A DNA stretch of 64,000 nucleotides, taken from NCBI GenBank assembly GCA_904424815.1, contig CAJGBI010000001.1, positions 124,001 to 188,000 of the forward strand, given 5' to 3'. The notes beneath the pieces were generated by a model that saw only the letters and a list, made by a program, of their open reading frames with translations, searched no databases and was not told the origin of the DNA. Source of the DNA: Puniceicoccaceae bacterium Marseille-Q1082. Lineage in GTDB: Bacteria; Verrucomicrobiota; Verrucomicrobiia; Opitutales; Intestinicryptomonadaceae. Below are positions 51,585 to 59,960 of the stretch, piece after piece; within the stretch, counting starts at the first letter, position 1, and the number at the start of each line of letters is the position of its first letter. A program made the translations under genes and the position numbers.

Positions 51585-52730
51585 ATGTCGTATCCGGCGG
51601 CATTTTTCGCCCTGCTTTTTTCGTCGGCCGCGCTCGCCGCAGCCGTCTTTCCCGACCTCTCCGACGGCTCCGAGGCCTCCGCGCGCCGGCTCGGGCTTTT
51701 GAAGATGCGCTTCGAGGGGCTTCTGAGGGAGGCCCGGTGCCCCTACGGCGTCGTGTGCGTGGCGCAGGGCGGCAGGGTTGTTATGGCCGAGGCGGTCGGG
51801 ATTCCCGGCGTTGAAAACGGCGCGGAACTCAAAAGGCGCGCGGAGGGCAGGGCGTATCCGCTCGGGGAGTCGTCTCTTGCGGCGGTGACTTTCGCCGCGG
51901 TCAAAATGTCGGACGCGGGGAAGCTCGATTTCAAATGGACGGTTTCCGACAGATTTTCGCTCTTCTCGCCCCCAAAGGGCGCTGAAAAAAGCGCAAGTTT
52001 TGAAAACATGCTCTGCATGCGCGCGGGCTTCAACCCGTCGGACGCAAGGCTGTTTCCGGCCTCGTCCGAGCCGCGGGACTTGCTTGAATTTTCCGCCCAG
52101 TGCTTTTCCGATGGGGCGGGCGAAATGGGAAAGTATTCGCCGATATGCGCCGCGGCCGCGGGATACGCGCTCGGCTACGAAAACTCCAAGCTTCAAAAAA
52201 ACCTCAAAAAGTCTTTCGCGGCGTTCATGAAAAAGTATTTTTTCGATCCTCTCGGAATATCGGAGCCCAAATACAGGGCGTTCGATTCCGCCCTCTTCCC
52301 CGCCTATGCCGTCGCCCTCACGCCGCCTGAATGCGCCAGGTGGCTCGCGGCGGAAACCGCGGCGGGCGCCGACTCGCCGCTCGCGCGCCGCAGGGTGTCG
52401 CCGCCGCTCTCGCGGCTCGGCATGGGGTGGCTCGACTCGTCGCGCGGAGGGCTGCCCGCGCAAGTCGCGTCCTCATTCTTTCAGGGGTGCGCAAACGAAA
52501 TAGCCGTATTTCCGTCGCGCCGGACGGCCGTCGCGTTTTTCGCCGCGGCTGATTCCAGGCGCCTCGCGGCGGCGGACGCGAAAACCCGCGCCAAATACCG
52601 CGCCCTCGCGTCGGGCGCGTGCTCCAAGGCTGCGGAGTTTTTCGGCGAAATGCTCGCCGAAGCCGCGCGCCCCGAGAAATCCAAACCTTTAAATGCAACC
52701 GTTTCCACAAAAAAGGAAGACAAGAAATGA
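51585..52730 (+). CDS. Serine-hydrolase (beta-lactamase fold) homologue, probably inactive
   Basis: A 381-residue exported protein with a signal peptide (MSYPAAFFALLFSSAALAAA). Its layout follows class C beta-lactamase-like esterases: GVVCVAQGGRVVMAEAVG, a GESSLAAVTFAAVKMSDAGKLDF block aligning with the usual 'xGSxSKxFTxxAxxxLxxxGKLxL', and later MLCMRAGF for 'LLxHTSGL'. In that block the catalytic Lys (expected three residues after Ser96) is Ala99, and the YxN motif reads YSP. Two of the three catalytic elements are missing, so it is probably a binding protein or pseudoenzyme. It overlaps the downstream binding-protein gene by 4 nt. Confidence 0.7.
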   Translation: MSYPAAFFALLFSSAALAAAVFPDLSDGSEASARRLGLLKMRFEGLLREARCPYGVVCVAQGGRVVMAEAVGIPGVENGAELKRRAEGRAYPLGESSLAAVTFAAVKMSDAGKLDFKWTVSDRFSLFSPPKGAEKSASFENMLCMRAGFNPSDARLFPASSEPRDLLEFSAQCFSDGAGEMGKYSPICAAAAGYALGYENSKLQKNLKKSFAAFMKKYFFDPLGISEPKYRAFDSALFPAYAVALTPPECARWLAAETAAGADSPLARRRVSPPLSRLGMGWLDSSRGGLPAQVASSFFQGCANEIAVFPSRRTAVAFFAAADSRRLAAADAKTRAKYRALASGACSKAAEFFGEMLAEAARPEKSKPLNATVSTKKEDKK

Positions 52731-53671
52731 AATTCAAAAACGCCATAGTTTTCGCGCTCGCCGCGCTGTTGGCTGCGTCGGCGTCCGGAGCCGAGAAGCT
52801 GAAATTCGCGTTCCTGTCGCCAGACGCCCGCAACCAGGCAAACTCCGCGATTTTCAACGGCGCGCGCGACGCCCTGTCGGAGCTCTCCAAAAAATACGCC
52901 GCCGATATGTCTCTCGAATTTTTCTCCGCCGACCGCTCCGCCGAGCGCCAGCTCTCCGAGCTCTCGAAAGCCTATCTCGACGGCTTCGCGGGCGCGCTCG
53001 TCGTTCCGGCGGATCCCGCAGTCTTGGAAGGCAAGGTCGCGGAGCTCGCCAAGTCCGGATTTTTTGTCGCCTCCGCCGGCGCGCGCTTAAAGGGCGCCGC
53101 GTATTTCTGCGGCACGGACTCCAAGGCGGCCGCGGAGCTCGCCAAGCGGGAAATCGCGCGGCTGTCGGGCTCGTCCAAGCCGGCCAACTACTGCTATTTC
53201 CCCGCTTTCGGCGGGACTTCCGGCGCCGCGGGCAAATGCCTGTCGTCTCCGGTTCCGGAAGAGGAGGCGCGTTCCCTCTTTGAATCCGCAGAATCCGCCG
53301 CCATATCCTCCTACTCAGACTACGCTTCCGAACGCGCCGTCGACATAATGCGCCGCGACAATTACGGCGAAATATTTTTCGACGCCCGCCTGCTCTCCAA
53401 CATGGTTCCCATAAAGCCGGATTCCGACAGGGTTTTCGCCGTCTGCCTCGGTTCCCTTCCGCAGCTCGACTTCTACCTTTCTAGCGGCCAGCTGGATTCG
53501 TGTATTTACGACGACTGGTACGGATGGGGGTATTTCGCCATGCGCGCGCTCGCCGAGAAAGTCGTCGAAAAGCGCGACCCTCCCGAGCCCGAAAAGCTCT
53601 TGAAGCCGCTGTCGGCAACCCCCAAGAACGTCCCGTCGTTTAGAGCGGACTGGGCAAAATGGCTCCGCTGA
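52727..53671 (+). CDS. Periplasmic sugar-binding-type protein
   Basis: A 314-residue exported protein with a signal peptide (MKFKNAIVFALAALLAASAS) and a good ribosome binding site (AAAAGGA) just upstream. The body resembles LacI-like periplasmic binding domains: KLKFAFLSPDARNQANSAIF, GARDALSELSKKYAADMSLEF, LSKAYLDGFAGALVVPADPA, and IYDDWYGWGYFAMRALAEKV near the end. No ABC transporter permease or ATPase gene is next to it, so the ligand and transporter are unknown. It overlaps the defective hydrolase gene, with which it is probably cotranscribed. The hairpin element begins in its stop codon. Confidence 0.75.
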   Translation: MKFKNAIVFALAALLAASASGAEKLKFAFLSPDARNQANSAIFNGARDALSELSKKYAADMSLEFFSADRSAERQLSELSKAYLDGFAGALVVPADPAVLEGKVAELAKSGFFVASAGARLKGAAYFCGTDSKAAAELAKREIARLSGSSKPANYCYFPAFGGTSGAAGKCLSSPVPEEEARSLFESAESAAISSYSDYASERAVDIMRRDNYGEIFFDARLLSNMVPIKPDSDRVFAVCLGSLPQLDFYLSSGQLDSCIYDDWYGWGYFAMRALAEKVVEKRDPPEPEKLLKPLSATPKNVPSFRADWAKWLR

Positions 53672-53958
53672 TTTGGCGAATGCTTTTGGCGAATAGCTCC
53701 GTTAGGGAAGCCGCCAAGACCGCTCGCGTATGTCGAATACGCCACGCGCCCTTGGCGGCTTCCCTATACTCGCTCTTCATCCAAAATCATTGCGCCAAAT
53801 CGGGAACCTTTGGTTTTTTAAAACGAACTCCGAAATAGTGGGGATAGCCCTATTGCGAAGCAATGGGCGTAAGGGGCGCCAGCCCCTTCAATGGCTGGCG
53901 GCACTGCCGCCCCCTTCAATGGAAGCGGCAGTGCCGACTGGCGCGTCCCGACCCTGGG
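53670..53958. repeat. Hairpin repeat, copy B (second locus)
   Basis: A shorter relative of the 37.7-kb array, filling the gap between this plus-strand gene and the convergent FAD-oxidoreductase gene. Outer arms are GATTTGGCGAATGCTTTTGG (53670-53689) and its near-complement at 53781-53801 (one mismatch). Inside, TAGGGAAGCCGCCAAG (53703-53718) pairs perfectly with 53751-53766, and GCGTAT-GTCGA-ATACGC is at the centre. After it comes the CGAACTCC...ATAGTGGGG and ATTGC/GCAAT hairpin block, then AAGGGGC/GCCCCTT and GC-rich mini-hairpins. It lacks the terminator unit. Confidence 0.88.
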
Positions 53959-53959
53959 G

Positions 53960-55378
53960 TTAGGCTTTGAAATTTGGGAGATATGCGCCGAACTTTATCA
54001 GCTTTTTTTGAAGTTCTCTCGTGTCGATTTCATGGACTGAGGCTTTGGACGCGGCCGCAATAGACGCCCCTATTCCAGCCGCCTGGCCCATTATAAAACA
54101 TCCGGGCATGACGCGCAGCGAACCGTGGACGAGGCGGTCCATGCTCGCGCACCTGCCGGCAACGTATAGGTTTGAAAAACCTTTCGGCGTAAGAATCCTG
54201 TACGGGATTCCGTAGCTCTCGCCTTTTGCGTATTTGTAGAGCCTGTCAAATTCCATCCGATGTTTTTCGAGCTCGCCGCCTTTGAAGCCCGAAGGATGTA
54301 TGTCGATAGGATAGGCGTATCTGCCGATTTCGTCGTCGAAGACCGCGCGCTTCATGTAGTCGTCTATGTTCAGGACATAGTCGCCGACAAACCTGCGGGT
54401 TTCTCGGATTCCCATGGCGGATCCCGTCGCCGCCACTTTCGCGTTCTCGAATCCGGGAAGATATTTGTTGTAGTAGTTTTTGTATTCGCGCATCGACTTC
54501 CTGCAATGCAGGAGCGCGCGCGTGACGGAATCCTCGTCCGTCCCGTCCACTCCGAATGCGTGCCCGATGTTGCCGCCGCCCAGCCCGTCGCCGATTTCCA
54601 GAATGCCCGTCATGTGCGGGTCGTAGAACGAAAACACTCCCGCTTCAAACGCCTCCCTGACTTTGAAGGATTGCGGCTGCGGCATGTCGGGGCGGTTGGC
54701 GCGCCACTTCTTCCAATCTATCGAGCACCACATTGAACAGAGCGAGCCCGGCATCATGCCGCCGTTTTTGCCGCCCTTTTCATATTCCGCGCCCGCCATA
54801 TATGCGAGGTCTCCGTTGCCCGTGGCGTCGATAAAAACTTTCGCCTTTGCCGCAAAAATCCCGCCGAGTCCCGAGCATACCGCATAGTCGATTTTTCCTC
54901 CGGAGGCTTTGGCGCCTATAACTTTCGTGCAGAATGAAAATTTTGCGCCGGACTTTTCGGCGAGCCCGTCGTAAACGCGCTTCAGCGCCTCGATGTCGTG
55001 CGCGCCTCCCGAAAAGGACTTTTCGGAGTCGAGCATTTTTTTGACGCGCGACCCGAAGCCCGCCGCGAGGAAATTTATACCGTCCGTCATTTGCATGAAA
55101 ACCGGAACGAGCGCGGAAGTTCCCATGCCGCCGAAGCAAGAGAGGTTTTCGGCGAGGTATACGTCCGCGCCGCTCTCTGCCGCGGCAACCGCGGCCGCGG
55201 CTCCCGCCGGCCCCCCGCCAGCGACGAACACGTCCGTGTCGTATTTTACGGGAATGTCGAGCGAAAAGCTTGCGCTGCCGCCCTTGGGATTTTCGCCCGT
55301 TGCGGCGGCGCTTGCGGCGGCGGATATGGCGCACGCCGGCATGGCGGCGGAAAGCTTCATGTAGTCCCTTCTTTTCAT
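53960..55378 (-). CDS. FAD-dependent oxidoreductase (FAD_oxidored family), Tat-exported
   Basis: A 472-residue flavoprotein of the FAD_oxidored family (PF12831 type). It begins with a twin-Arg signal (MKRRDYMKLSAAMPACAISA) and then the FAD motif DVFVAGGGPAGAAAAVAAAE (residues about 49-68), later VFIDATGNGDLAYMAGAEYE and the C-terminal NLYVAGRCASMDRLVHGSLRV. Members are common in Verrucomicrobia and Planctomycetes beside carbohydrate-degradation genes. The substrate is not known. Its stop abuts the hairpin element. Confidence 0.88.
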   Translation of the reverse strand: MKRRDYMKLSAAMPACAISAAASAAATGENPKGGSASFSLDIPVKYDTDVFVAGGGPAGAAAAVAAAESGADVYLAENLSCFGGMGTSALVPVFMQMTDGINFLAAGFGSRVKKMLDSEKSFSGGAHDIEALKRVYDGLAEKSGAKFSFCTKVIGAKASGGKIDYAVCSGLGGIFAAKAKVFIDATGNGDLAYMAGAEYEKGGKNGGMMPGSLCSMWCSIDWKKWRANRPDMPQPQSFKVREAFEAGVFSFYDPHMTGILEIGDGLGGGNIGHAFGVDGTDEDSVTRALLHCRKSMREYKNYYNKYLPGFENAKVAATGSAMGIRETRRFVGDYVLNIDDYMKRAVFDDEIGRYAYPIDIHPSGFKGGELEKHRMEFDRLYKYAKGESYGIPYRILTPKGFSNLYVAGRCASMDRLVHGSLRVMPGCFIMGQAAGIGASIAAASKASVHEIDTRELQKKLIKFGAYLPNFKA

Positions 55379-55573
55379 ACGCGCGATTTTTATGTTTGCG
55401 GAAATTCTAAATCAGAAACGACGGTTCGGCAAAGGAAAAATAAGACATTACAATGCGCAAAAAGACATTGCGGCGCGGACGGCGCGCGGTGGTTTTCGTT
55501 TGTGCGCGCGGGCGCTTGAACGCCGCGGATTTATCCGGACGGCGTTGTCCGGTTTGGGGATTTCCCGCCGTCG
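55379..55573. other. Gap between FAD-oxidoreductase and heparinase-like genes
   Basis: 195 bp with AT-rich sequence near 55390-55440 that could hold the FAD-oxidoreductase promoter. No gene is supported. Confidence 0.4.
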
Positions 55574-57472
55574 CTACGCCACCTCGATTTTTATCTCGGC
55601 GCTCCCGCCCTCAACGCATATCGGAACCGCCTCGAAGCCCGGCACGAAATTGAAAACCCTTCCGGTTTTCGTCGGCAGGATTTTCATCGGCCTGTCGGAG
55701 GATATTTTCACGCGGCAGCCCTTTTTTTCAAGGCGCGCGGAAGTCGGGGAGTCCGCCGAAAATTTTTCTTCGGAGCTCGCGATCAGCGGGAAGATGATTT
55801 TTGCCGATTTCCCGGACTCCGACGGGCACGAGATTTTCACCGCCACTCCGTCCGCCCGAAATTCGTAGCGGGCGCGGCATTCAACTTCGCCCGAATCGGG
55901 GGAGTTCTGGCAGGCGTCGCGCAGTTTCGACGCGGCCTCAAAGACGGAGGCTTCCCCGTCCTCAAAATGCGAAAGCCTTGCGGACAGGTCGCTGATATTT
56001 CTGTATTTTTTCCCGCCGGAATCGAGCTCCGCGCGCGGGGCGAGCGGCATGGAGTCCATTCCGGCGTCGGACTGCATGTTGGGCTTTTCTATCACGGCGT
56101 ATTCCGTCATGCCCGCGGCGAATATCGGCCCGGCCTTTTCGTGCCACAGCATCGAGAGCGCGCCTCCCGTCGGGTGGCCGTTTTTGAGGTCGTAATATTC
56201 CGTGTCGTAGGCGGTGACCGTCGCGCGGAATGGGCCTTTTGATACGAGGTGCGTGCGTATGTCGTCGAACGATTTTACCCCGTACCTTTCCTCTCGGGGG
56301 AGCTTTGGCGGCGCGGCCGGCGCTTTGGCGGGGGAGTCGAGCAGCGAGGCAAGCGGCTTTGCGTGCGCGAAAGTGTGGTGTATGCACGCCGGTATGCCGC
56401 CGGATCGGAAGTGCGGGCCGCCGCAGAGCAGGCCGTTTTCGGTGCACGATTCGAGGAGTTCGAGGTTTCTCAGGGCGGCCGTATACAGGCGCGGATTCCT
56501 GCCGGCGAGCGCGGCGAATCCCGCCTGGCAGCCGTCGGAAGTCCTGCTGCCCCAGTACGTCCACTTGAAATTCCGCGTGCCCCAGCTGTTGTCCCACGCG
56601 CCGTCGGGCAGCATGAATTCTATGTGGGCTTTCATAGACTCCTCGGCGGCTTCGAGGACTTCGGAGTCTTTCGCCGCGAGCGCGTATCCGACGAGCGACG
56701 GAAGAGTTTCCTCGACATTGTAGCCGAGGTCCACGCCCTTGCACCCATTGGGGCTCGTCTTTCCCGTTGGCTGGGTCTCGCCGAATACCAGGCGGTCTTT
56801 CGGCGTGATGTATTTTACCGAGCCCCTGCCGAACTTCCTTGCCTCCGCCATTAGCTTTGGGTCGTCCAGGACTTCCGCCGAGAGCGCGAGCGCGTGGGCG
56901 GCCGCCGCGAGGTAATTTATGTTGGGGCCGTCGAATTTTACGTCCGGCCTTCCGAATTTTATGAAGGAGGCTATGAAGCGCGCCGCTTTGCCGAGGCGCA
57001 GCCTCATGCGCTCCAAGTCGCGCTTTTCGAGTATTCCGCCGCAGTGTTTTACTGCCTCCGCAAGCGATATGGCGCCAAACACGCTCGTTCCTTTCCAGGG
57101 GTTTGAGAAATCGTTTATCCACGACCCGTCCGGCTGCGATACGTTGTTTTCCATCCAGCCGTAGAGCATCATGCCCGCGTCGAGCATACGCGAGTTTCCG
57201 TCGCGCTTGGCGAGGGACAGGAAGGGGTATACGGCGTCGCCTATGCGCCCGTGTATGAAATCGCAGGCGGGGCACTTTATGCCGCCGAGCCTCTCGCGCG
57301 GGCCGCTTTTTATCTGCAACCTCTCGAGCCCTCCGCACCATTCGCGCAGCAGCGAATGGGAGAGGGCGCGCAGCTTGTCGGAGCCGCCGGTTTCGGCGCG
57401 CAATCCGGCGGCTCCGGCAAAAGCGGCGGCGGCCGCCGCCTTCAAAAAGCCCCTTCTTCCGATGTTTTTCAT
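55574..57472 (-). CDS. Heparinase-like exported protein with Tat signal
   Basis: A 632-residue protein starting at MKNIGRRGFLKAAAAAAFAG, a twin-arginine signal. The first 370 residues are helical and Trp/Tyr/Gly-rich, with motifs such as DGSWINDFSNPWKGTSVFG, RNFKWTYWGSRTSDGCQAGF and GGIPACIHHTFAHAKPLASL, which resemble (alpha/alpha) toroid lyases such as the heparinase II/III group. The last 200 residues are beta-rich and match the heparinase-type C-terminal domain only in outline. Catalytic residues cannot be assigned. The start at 57472 is supported by the Tat signal. Extracytoplasmic polysaccharide processing is inferred. Confidence 0.7.
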   Translation of the reverse strand: MKNIGRRGFLKAAAAAAFAGAAGLRAETGGSDKLRALSHSLLREWCGGLERLQIKSGPRERLGGIKCPACDFIHGRIGDAVYPFLSLAKRDGNSRMLDAGMMLYGWMENNVSQPDGSWINDFSNPWKGTSVFGAISLAEAVKHCGGILEKRDLERMRLRLGKAARFIASFIKFGRPDVKFDGPNINYLAAAAHALALSAEVLDDPKLMAEARKFGRGSVKYITPKDRLVFGETQPTGKTSPNGCKGVDLGYNVEETLPSLVGYALAAKDSEVLEAAEESMKAHIEFMLPDGAWDNSWGTRNFKWTYWGSRTSDGCQAGFAALAGRNPRLYTAALRNLELLESCTENGLLCGGPHFRSGGIPACIHHTFAHAKPLASLLDSPAKAPAAPPKLPREERYGVKSFDDIRTHLVSKGPFRATVTAYDTEYYDLKNGHPTGGALSMLWHEKAGPIFAAGMTEYAVIEKPNMQSDAGMDSMPLAPRAELDSGGKKYRNISDLSARLSHFEDGEASVFEAASKLRDACQNSPDSGEVECRARYEFRADGVAVKISCPSESGKSAKIIFPLIASSEEKFSADSPTSARLEKKGCRVKISSDRPMKILPTKTGRVFNFVPGFEAVPICVEGGSAEIKIEVA

Positions 57473-57597
57473 GCGGAAAATTCTTAGGCGAAAATTGAAA
57501 ATCCGTCCATCTTTTAATAAGATAAACGGATTTTCCGGCAATTTCCCCGCGGGGCGGGGATCCGCTTTGGGCGGGGAAGGCCCGCCGCGGCAAAGCG

Positions 57598-58185
57598 TCA
57601 GATTTCGGTCACTATCGCGTCGGCGAGGCCGTAGTCTATGGCTTGGCGTGCCGTCATGAAGAAGTCCCTGTCCGTGTCGGCGGCGATTTTCTCCATCGGC
57701 TGCCCCGAGGCTTCGGAGAGGATTTTGTTCAGTTCCTCCCTCATGCGCTCGAGCTCCATCGCCTGTATGTGCATGTCAACCGCCGTACCCGTCATTTCGC
57801 CCATTATCAGCGGCTGGTGTATCATGACGCGCGCGCTCGGGAAGAGGAAGCGCTTTCCCTTGGGAGCCGCGCTCAGGAGTATCGAGCCCATGCTCATCGC
57901 GATTCCCGTGACGACGACTTTCACTGGCGCCTTTATGAGCTTCATGGTGTCGTAGACCGACATGCCCGCGCTTATTGAGCCGCCCGGGGTGCTCATGTAG
58001 AGGGTGATTTCCTTTTCATGGTCGAGCATGTCGAGGTATAGGAGCTTTTCGACGACGGCGGCGGCGGTCTCGTCGGTTATGGCGTCCCACAGGAAAATCT
58101 TGCGCTCGTCGAGAAACCTCTTGGCGATTTCGTTCGGTACGGGAGTTTTCTTCTCCTTTTTATTTTCGCATTCTTCTTCGTTCAT
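57598..58185 (-). CDS. clpP: ATP-dependent Clp protease proteolytic subunit
   Basis: A 195-residue ClpP. The catalytic Ser98 is in TGIAMSMGSILL and His123 in ARVMIHQPL; the Asp lies near residue 173. An N-terminal acidic extension (MNEEECENKKEKKTPVPNEI) is longer than in E. coli. Oligomerisation and axial-loop residues (LYLDMLDHEKEITLYMSTPGGSI) are typical. No clpX or tig is adjacent; instead it is the distal gene of an overlapping run with metW, metX and the HtrA homologue, overlapping metW by 4 nt. A second ClpP elsewhere is possible. Confidence 0.93.
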   Translation of the reverse strand: MNEEECENKKEKKTPVPNEIAKRFLDERKIFLWDAITDETAAAVVEKLLYLDMLDHEKEITLYMSTPGGSISAGMSVYDTMKLIKAPVKVVVTGIAMSMGSILLSAAPKGKRFLFPSARVMIHQPLIMGEMTGTAVDMHIQAMELERMREELNKILSEASGQPMEKIAADTDRDFFMTARQAIDYGLADAIVTEI

Positions 58186-58805
58186 ATGTGCTTGTCTTTT
58201 GAAATTTCAAAGATGGCGTATCCCGCCATAAGGTTCGGGAGGAACGCGCACGGCGTTTCCCAGTCGGCGCGCAGGAAGTGGCGCCTGCGTATCTTTATAT
58301 CGTTTTTGGCGCAGAATTCCTTAAAGGAATTTACGGAAATCTGGTTTGTCGGACGGGAGCTTTCCCAGCGCTCGGGATAGACCTCGTTGACGACCCTGTC
58401 GCCCGAGACGGCTACGGCGAGCCTGTTGCGCCAGTAGCCGTAGTTGACGAAGCCCACAGCCACGCGCCGCGCGACCCGCAGCGATTCGAGCACGACTTCG
58501 CGCGCGTTCTCGAGTTCCGGCAGCGTGCGCGAGCACACTATCCAGTCGAAGGAGTCGCCGTCGAAGGAGCGCAACAGCTCCATGATGTCGCCGTGGTATG
58601 CGTTTACGCCGCGCTTTATGCACCTCGAAATCTTGTCGAAGTCCATGTCAACCCCGACGGCGTAGACGTCTTTGAGCCTCACGAGCTCGGCGAGCAGAAT
58701 CCCGCGCCCGCAGCCGAGGTCGAGCACGCTGTCGCCCTTCGAGACCCATTCGCTTATCGCCCTGAGCTCGATTTTCTTTTTGAGGCTCGATTTGTCTTCG
58801 CCCAT
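58182..58805 (-). CDS. metW: Methionine biosynthesis protein MetW
   Basis: A 207-residue class I SAM-dependent methyltransferase-fold protein of the MetW family. The SAM site is GDSVLDLGCGRGILLAELV (about residues 24-42), with AVGVDMDFDKISRCI and SFDWIVCSRTLPELENA following. The C-terminus FCAKNDIKIRRRHFLRADWE agrees with the family. MetW lies directly after metX, a common arrangement in which the pair is needed for homoserine acylation. The gene overlaps clpP by 4 nt and follows metX by 3 bp. Confidence 0.92.
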   Translation of the reverse strand: MGEDKSSLKKKIELRAISEWVSKGDSVLDLGCGRGILLAELVRLKDVYAVGVDMDFDKISRCIKRGVNAYHGDIMELLRSFDGDSFDWIVCSRTLPELENAREVVLESLRVARRVAVGFVNYGYWRNRLAVAVSGDRVVNEVYPERWESSRPTNQISVNSFKEFCAKNDIKIRRRHFLRADWETPCAFLPNLMAGYAIFEISKDKHI

Positions 58806-58808
58806 GGT

Positions 58809-59960
58809 TCAGGAGCCGAGAAAATACTCGACGAGTTTGTAGAGTTTTGGGGAGTGGATAAGGAAGGAGTCGTGCCCGAGGTCGCTTTTTATCTCGGCGT
58901 AGGAGGCCGTCTTGTGCAGGCGCAGCAGGGCGCGGACGATCTCGCGGTTCTGCTCGGGCGGGAAGAGCCAGTCGGAGGTGAACCCAACGACGAGCGTTTT
59001 GGCCCGCACGCCCGCGAACGCGCCCTCGAGCGTCCCGCCGCCGTAGGCGCGCAGGTCGAAGAGGTCGAGCGCGCGCGTGAAGTAGAGGTAGGTGTTCGCG
59101 TCGAAGCGGTTGACGAACGACTGCCCCTGGTGGTGCAGGTAGTTTTCGATTTCGAAGGACGGCTTGAAAATTCCGGAGTTTGCGAAAGCCGCCTTGTGCT
59201 CCCGCCCGAATTTGCCGTCGAGCCCCTTGTCGGACAGGTAGGTGATGTGCGCCATCATGCGCGCTATGCTCAGACCCACGCTCGGGGTGCGGTCGAGCGC
59301 GTAGTTGCCGCCGTTCCAGACGGGATCCTGCATTATCGCCGACCTCCCGACCTCGTTGAAGGCTATCGCCTGCGCATTGATGCGCGACGTGGTGGCGAGC
59401 GCGCAGATTTTCCCAACCCTTTCGGGGTAGTCTATGGCAAGTTGCAGCGCCTGCATTCCGCCCATGGAGCCGCCAATTGCCATTTTCAATTTTCCGATTC
59501 CGAGATGGTCCACGAGCCTCATCTGGACGGCGACGATGTCGCGGATTGTGACGGCGGGGAAAGTCAGATTGTAGCGCTCGCCGGTTTTCGGATTTATGGA
59601 GGACGGGCCCGTCGTGCCGCGGCAGCCGCCTATGCAGTTGGCGCACACTATGAAGTACTTGTTGGTGTCGAGCGGCTTTGAGGGGCCTATGATGTTGTTC
59701 CACCATCCGGACTTTTTGTCGTCGAGCGAATAGACGCCCGCGCAGTGGTGGTCGCCGGTGAGGGCGTGGCAGACGAGTATGGCGTTTGACTTGTCGGCGT
59801 TGAGCCTCCCGTAGGTCTCGTATCTTACGTTGAAGGATTCGAGGCGGCCCCCGAGCTCGAAATCGAGGGGCTCACGGCACGGAAAGTCCGAGTGCGCCAC
59901 GAGGCCGACTTCGCCCTCGTATTCGCCGGAGCGGAATGCGGAGCCTTCGGAGTCGTTCAT
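58809..59960 (-). CDS. metX: Homoserine O-acyltransferase MetX
   Basis: A 383-residue alpha/beta-hydrolase-fold homoserine acyltransferase. The nucleophile Ser165 is in AIGGSMGGMQALQ; the acid and base are near residues 330 and 364 (TSDWLFPPEQ, SDLGHDSFLI). Early segments FNVRYETYGRLNADKSNAIL, CHALTGDHH, WWNNIIGPSKPLDTNKYF and NCIGGCRGTTGPSS are MetX hallmarks. Acetyl versus succinyl specificity is not decided from sequence. MetX, MetW and the MetY at the right edge fit the direct sulfhydrylation route. It overlaps the HtrA homologue by 4 nt. Confidence 0.95.
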   Translation of the reverse strand: MNDSEGSAFRSGEYEGEVGLVAHSDFPCREPLDFELGGRLESFNVRYETYGRLNADKSNAILVCHALTGDHHCAGVYSLDDKKSGWWNNIIGPSKPLDTNKYFIVCANCIGGCRGTTGPSSINPKTGERYNLTFPAVTIRDIVAVQMRLVDHLGIGKLKMAIGGSMGGMQALQLAIDYPERVGKICALATTSRINAQAIAFNEVGRSAIMQDPVWNGGNYALDRTPSVGLSIARMMAHITYLSDKGLDGKFGREHKAAFANSGIFKPSFEIENYLHHQGQSFVNRFDANTYLYFTRALDLFDLRAYGGGTLEGAFAGVRAKTLVVGFTSDWLFPPEQNREIVRALLRLHKTASYAEIKSDLGHDSFLIHSPKLYKLVEYFLGS

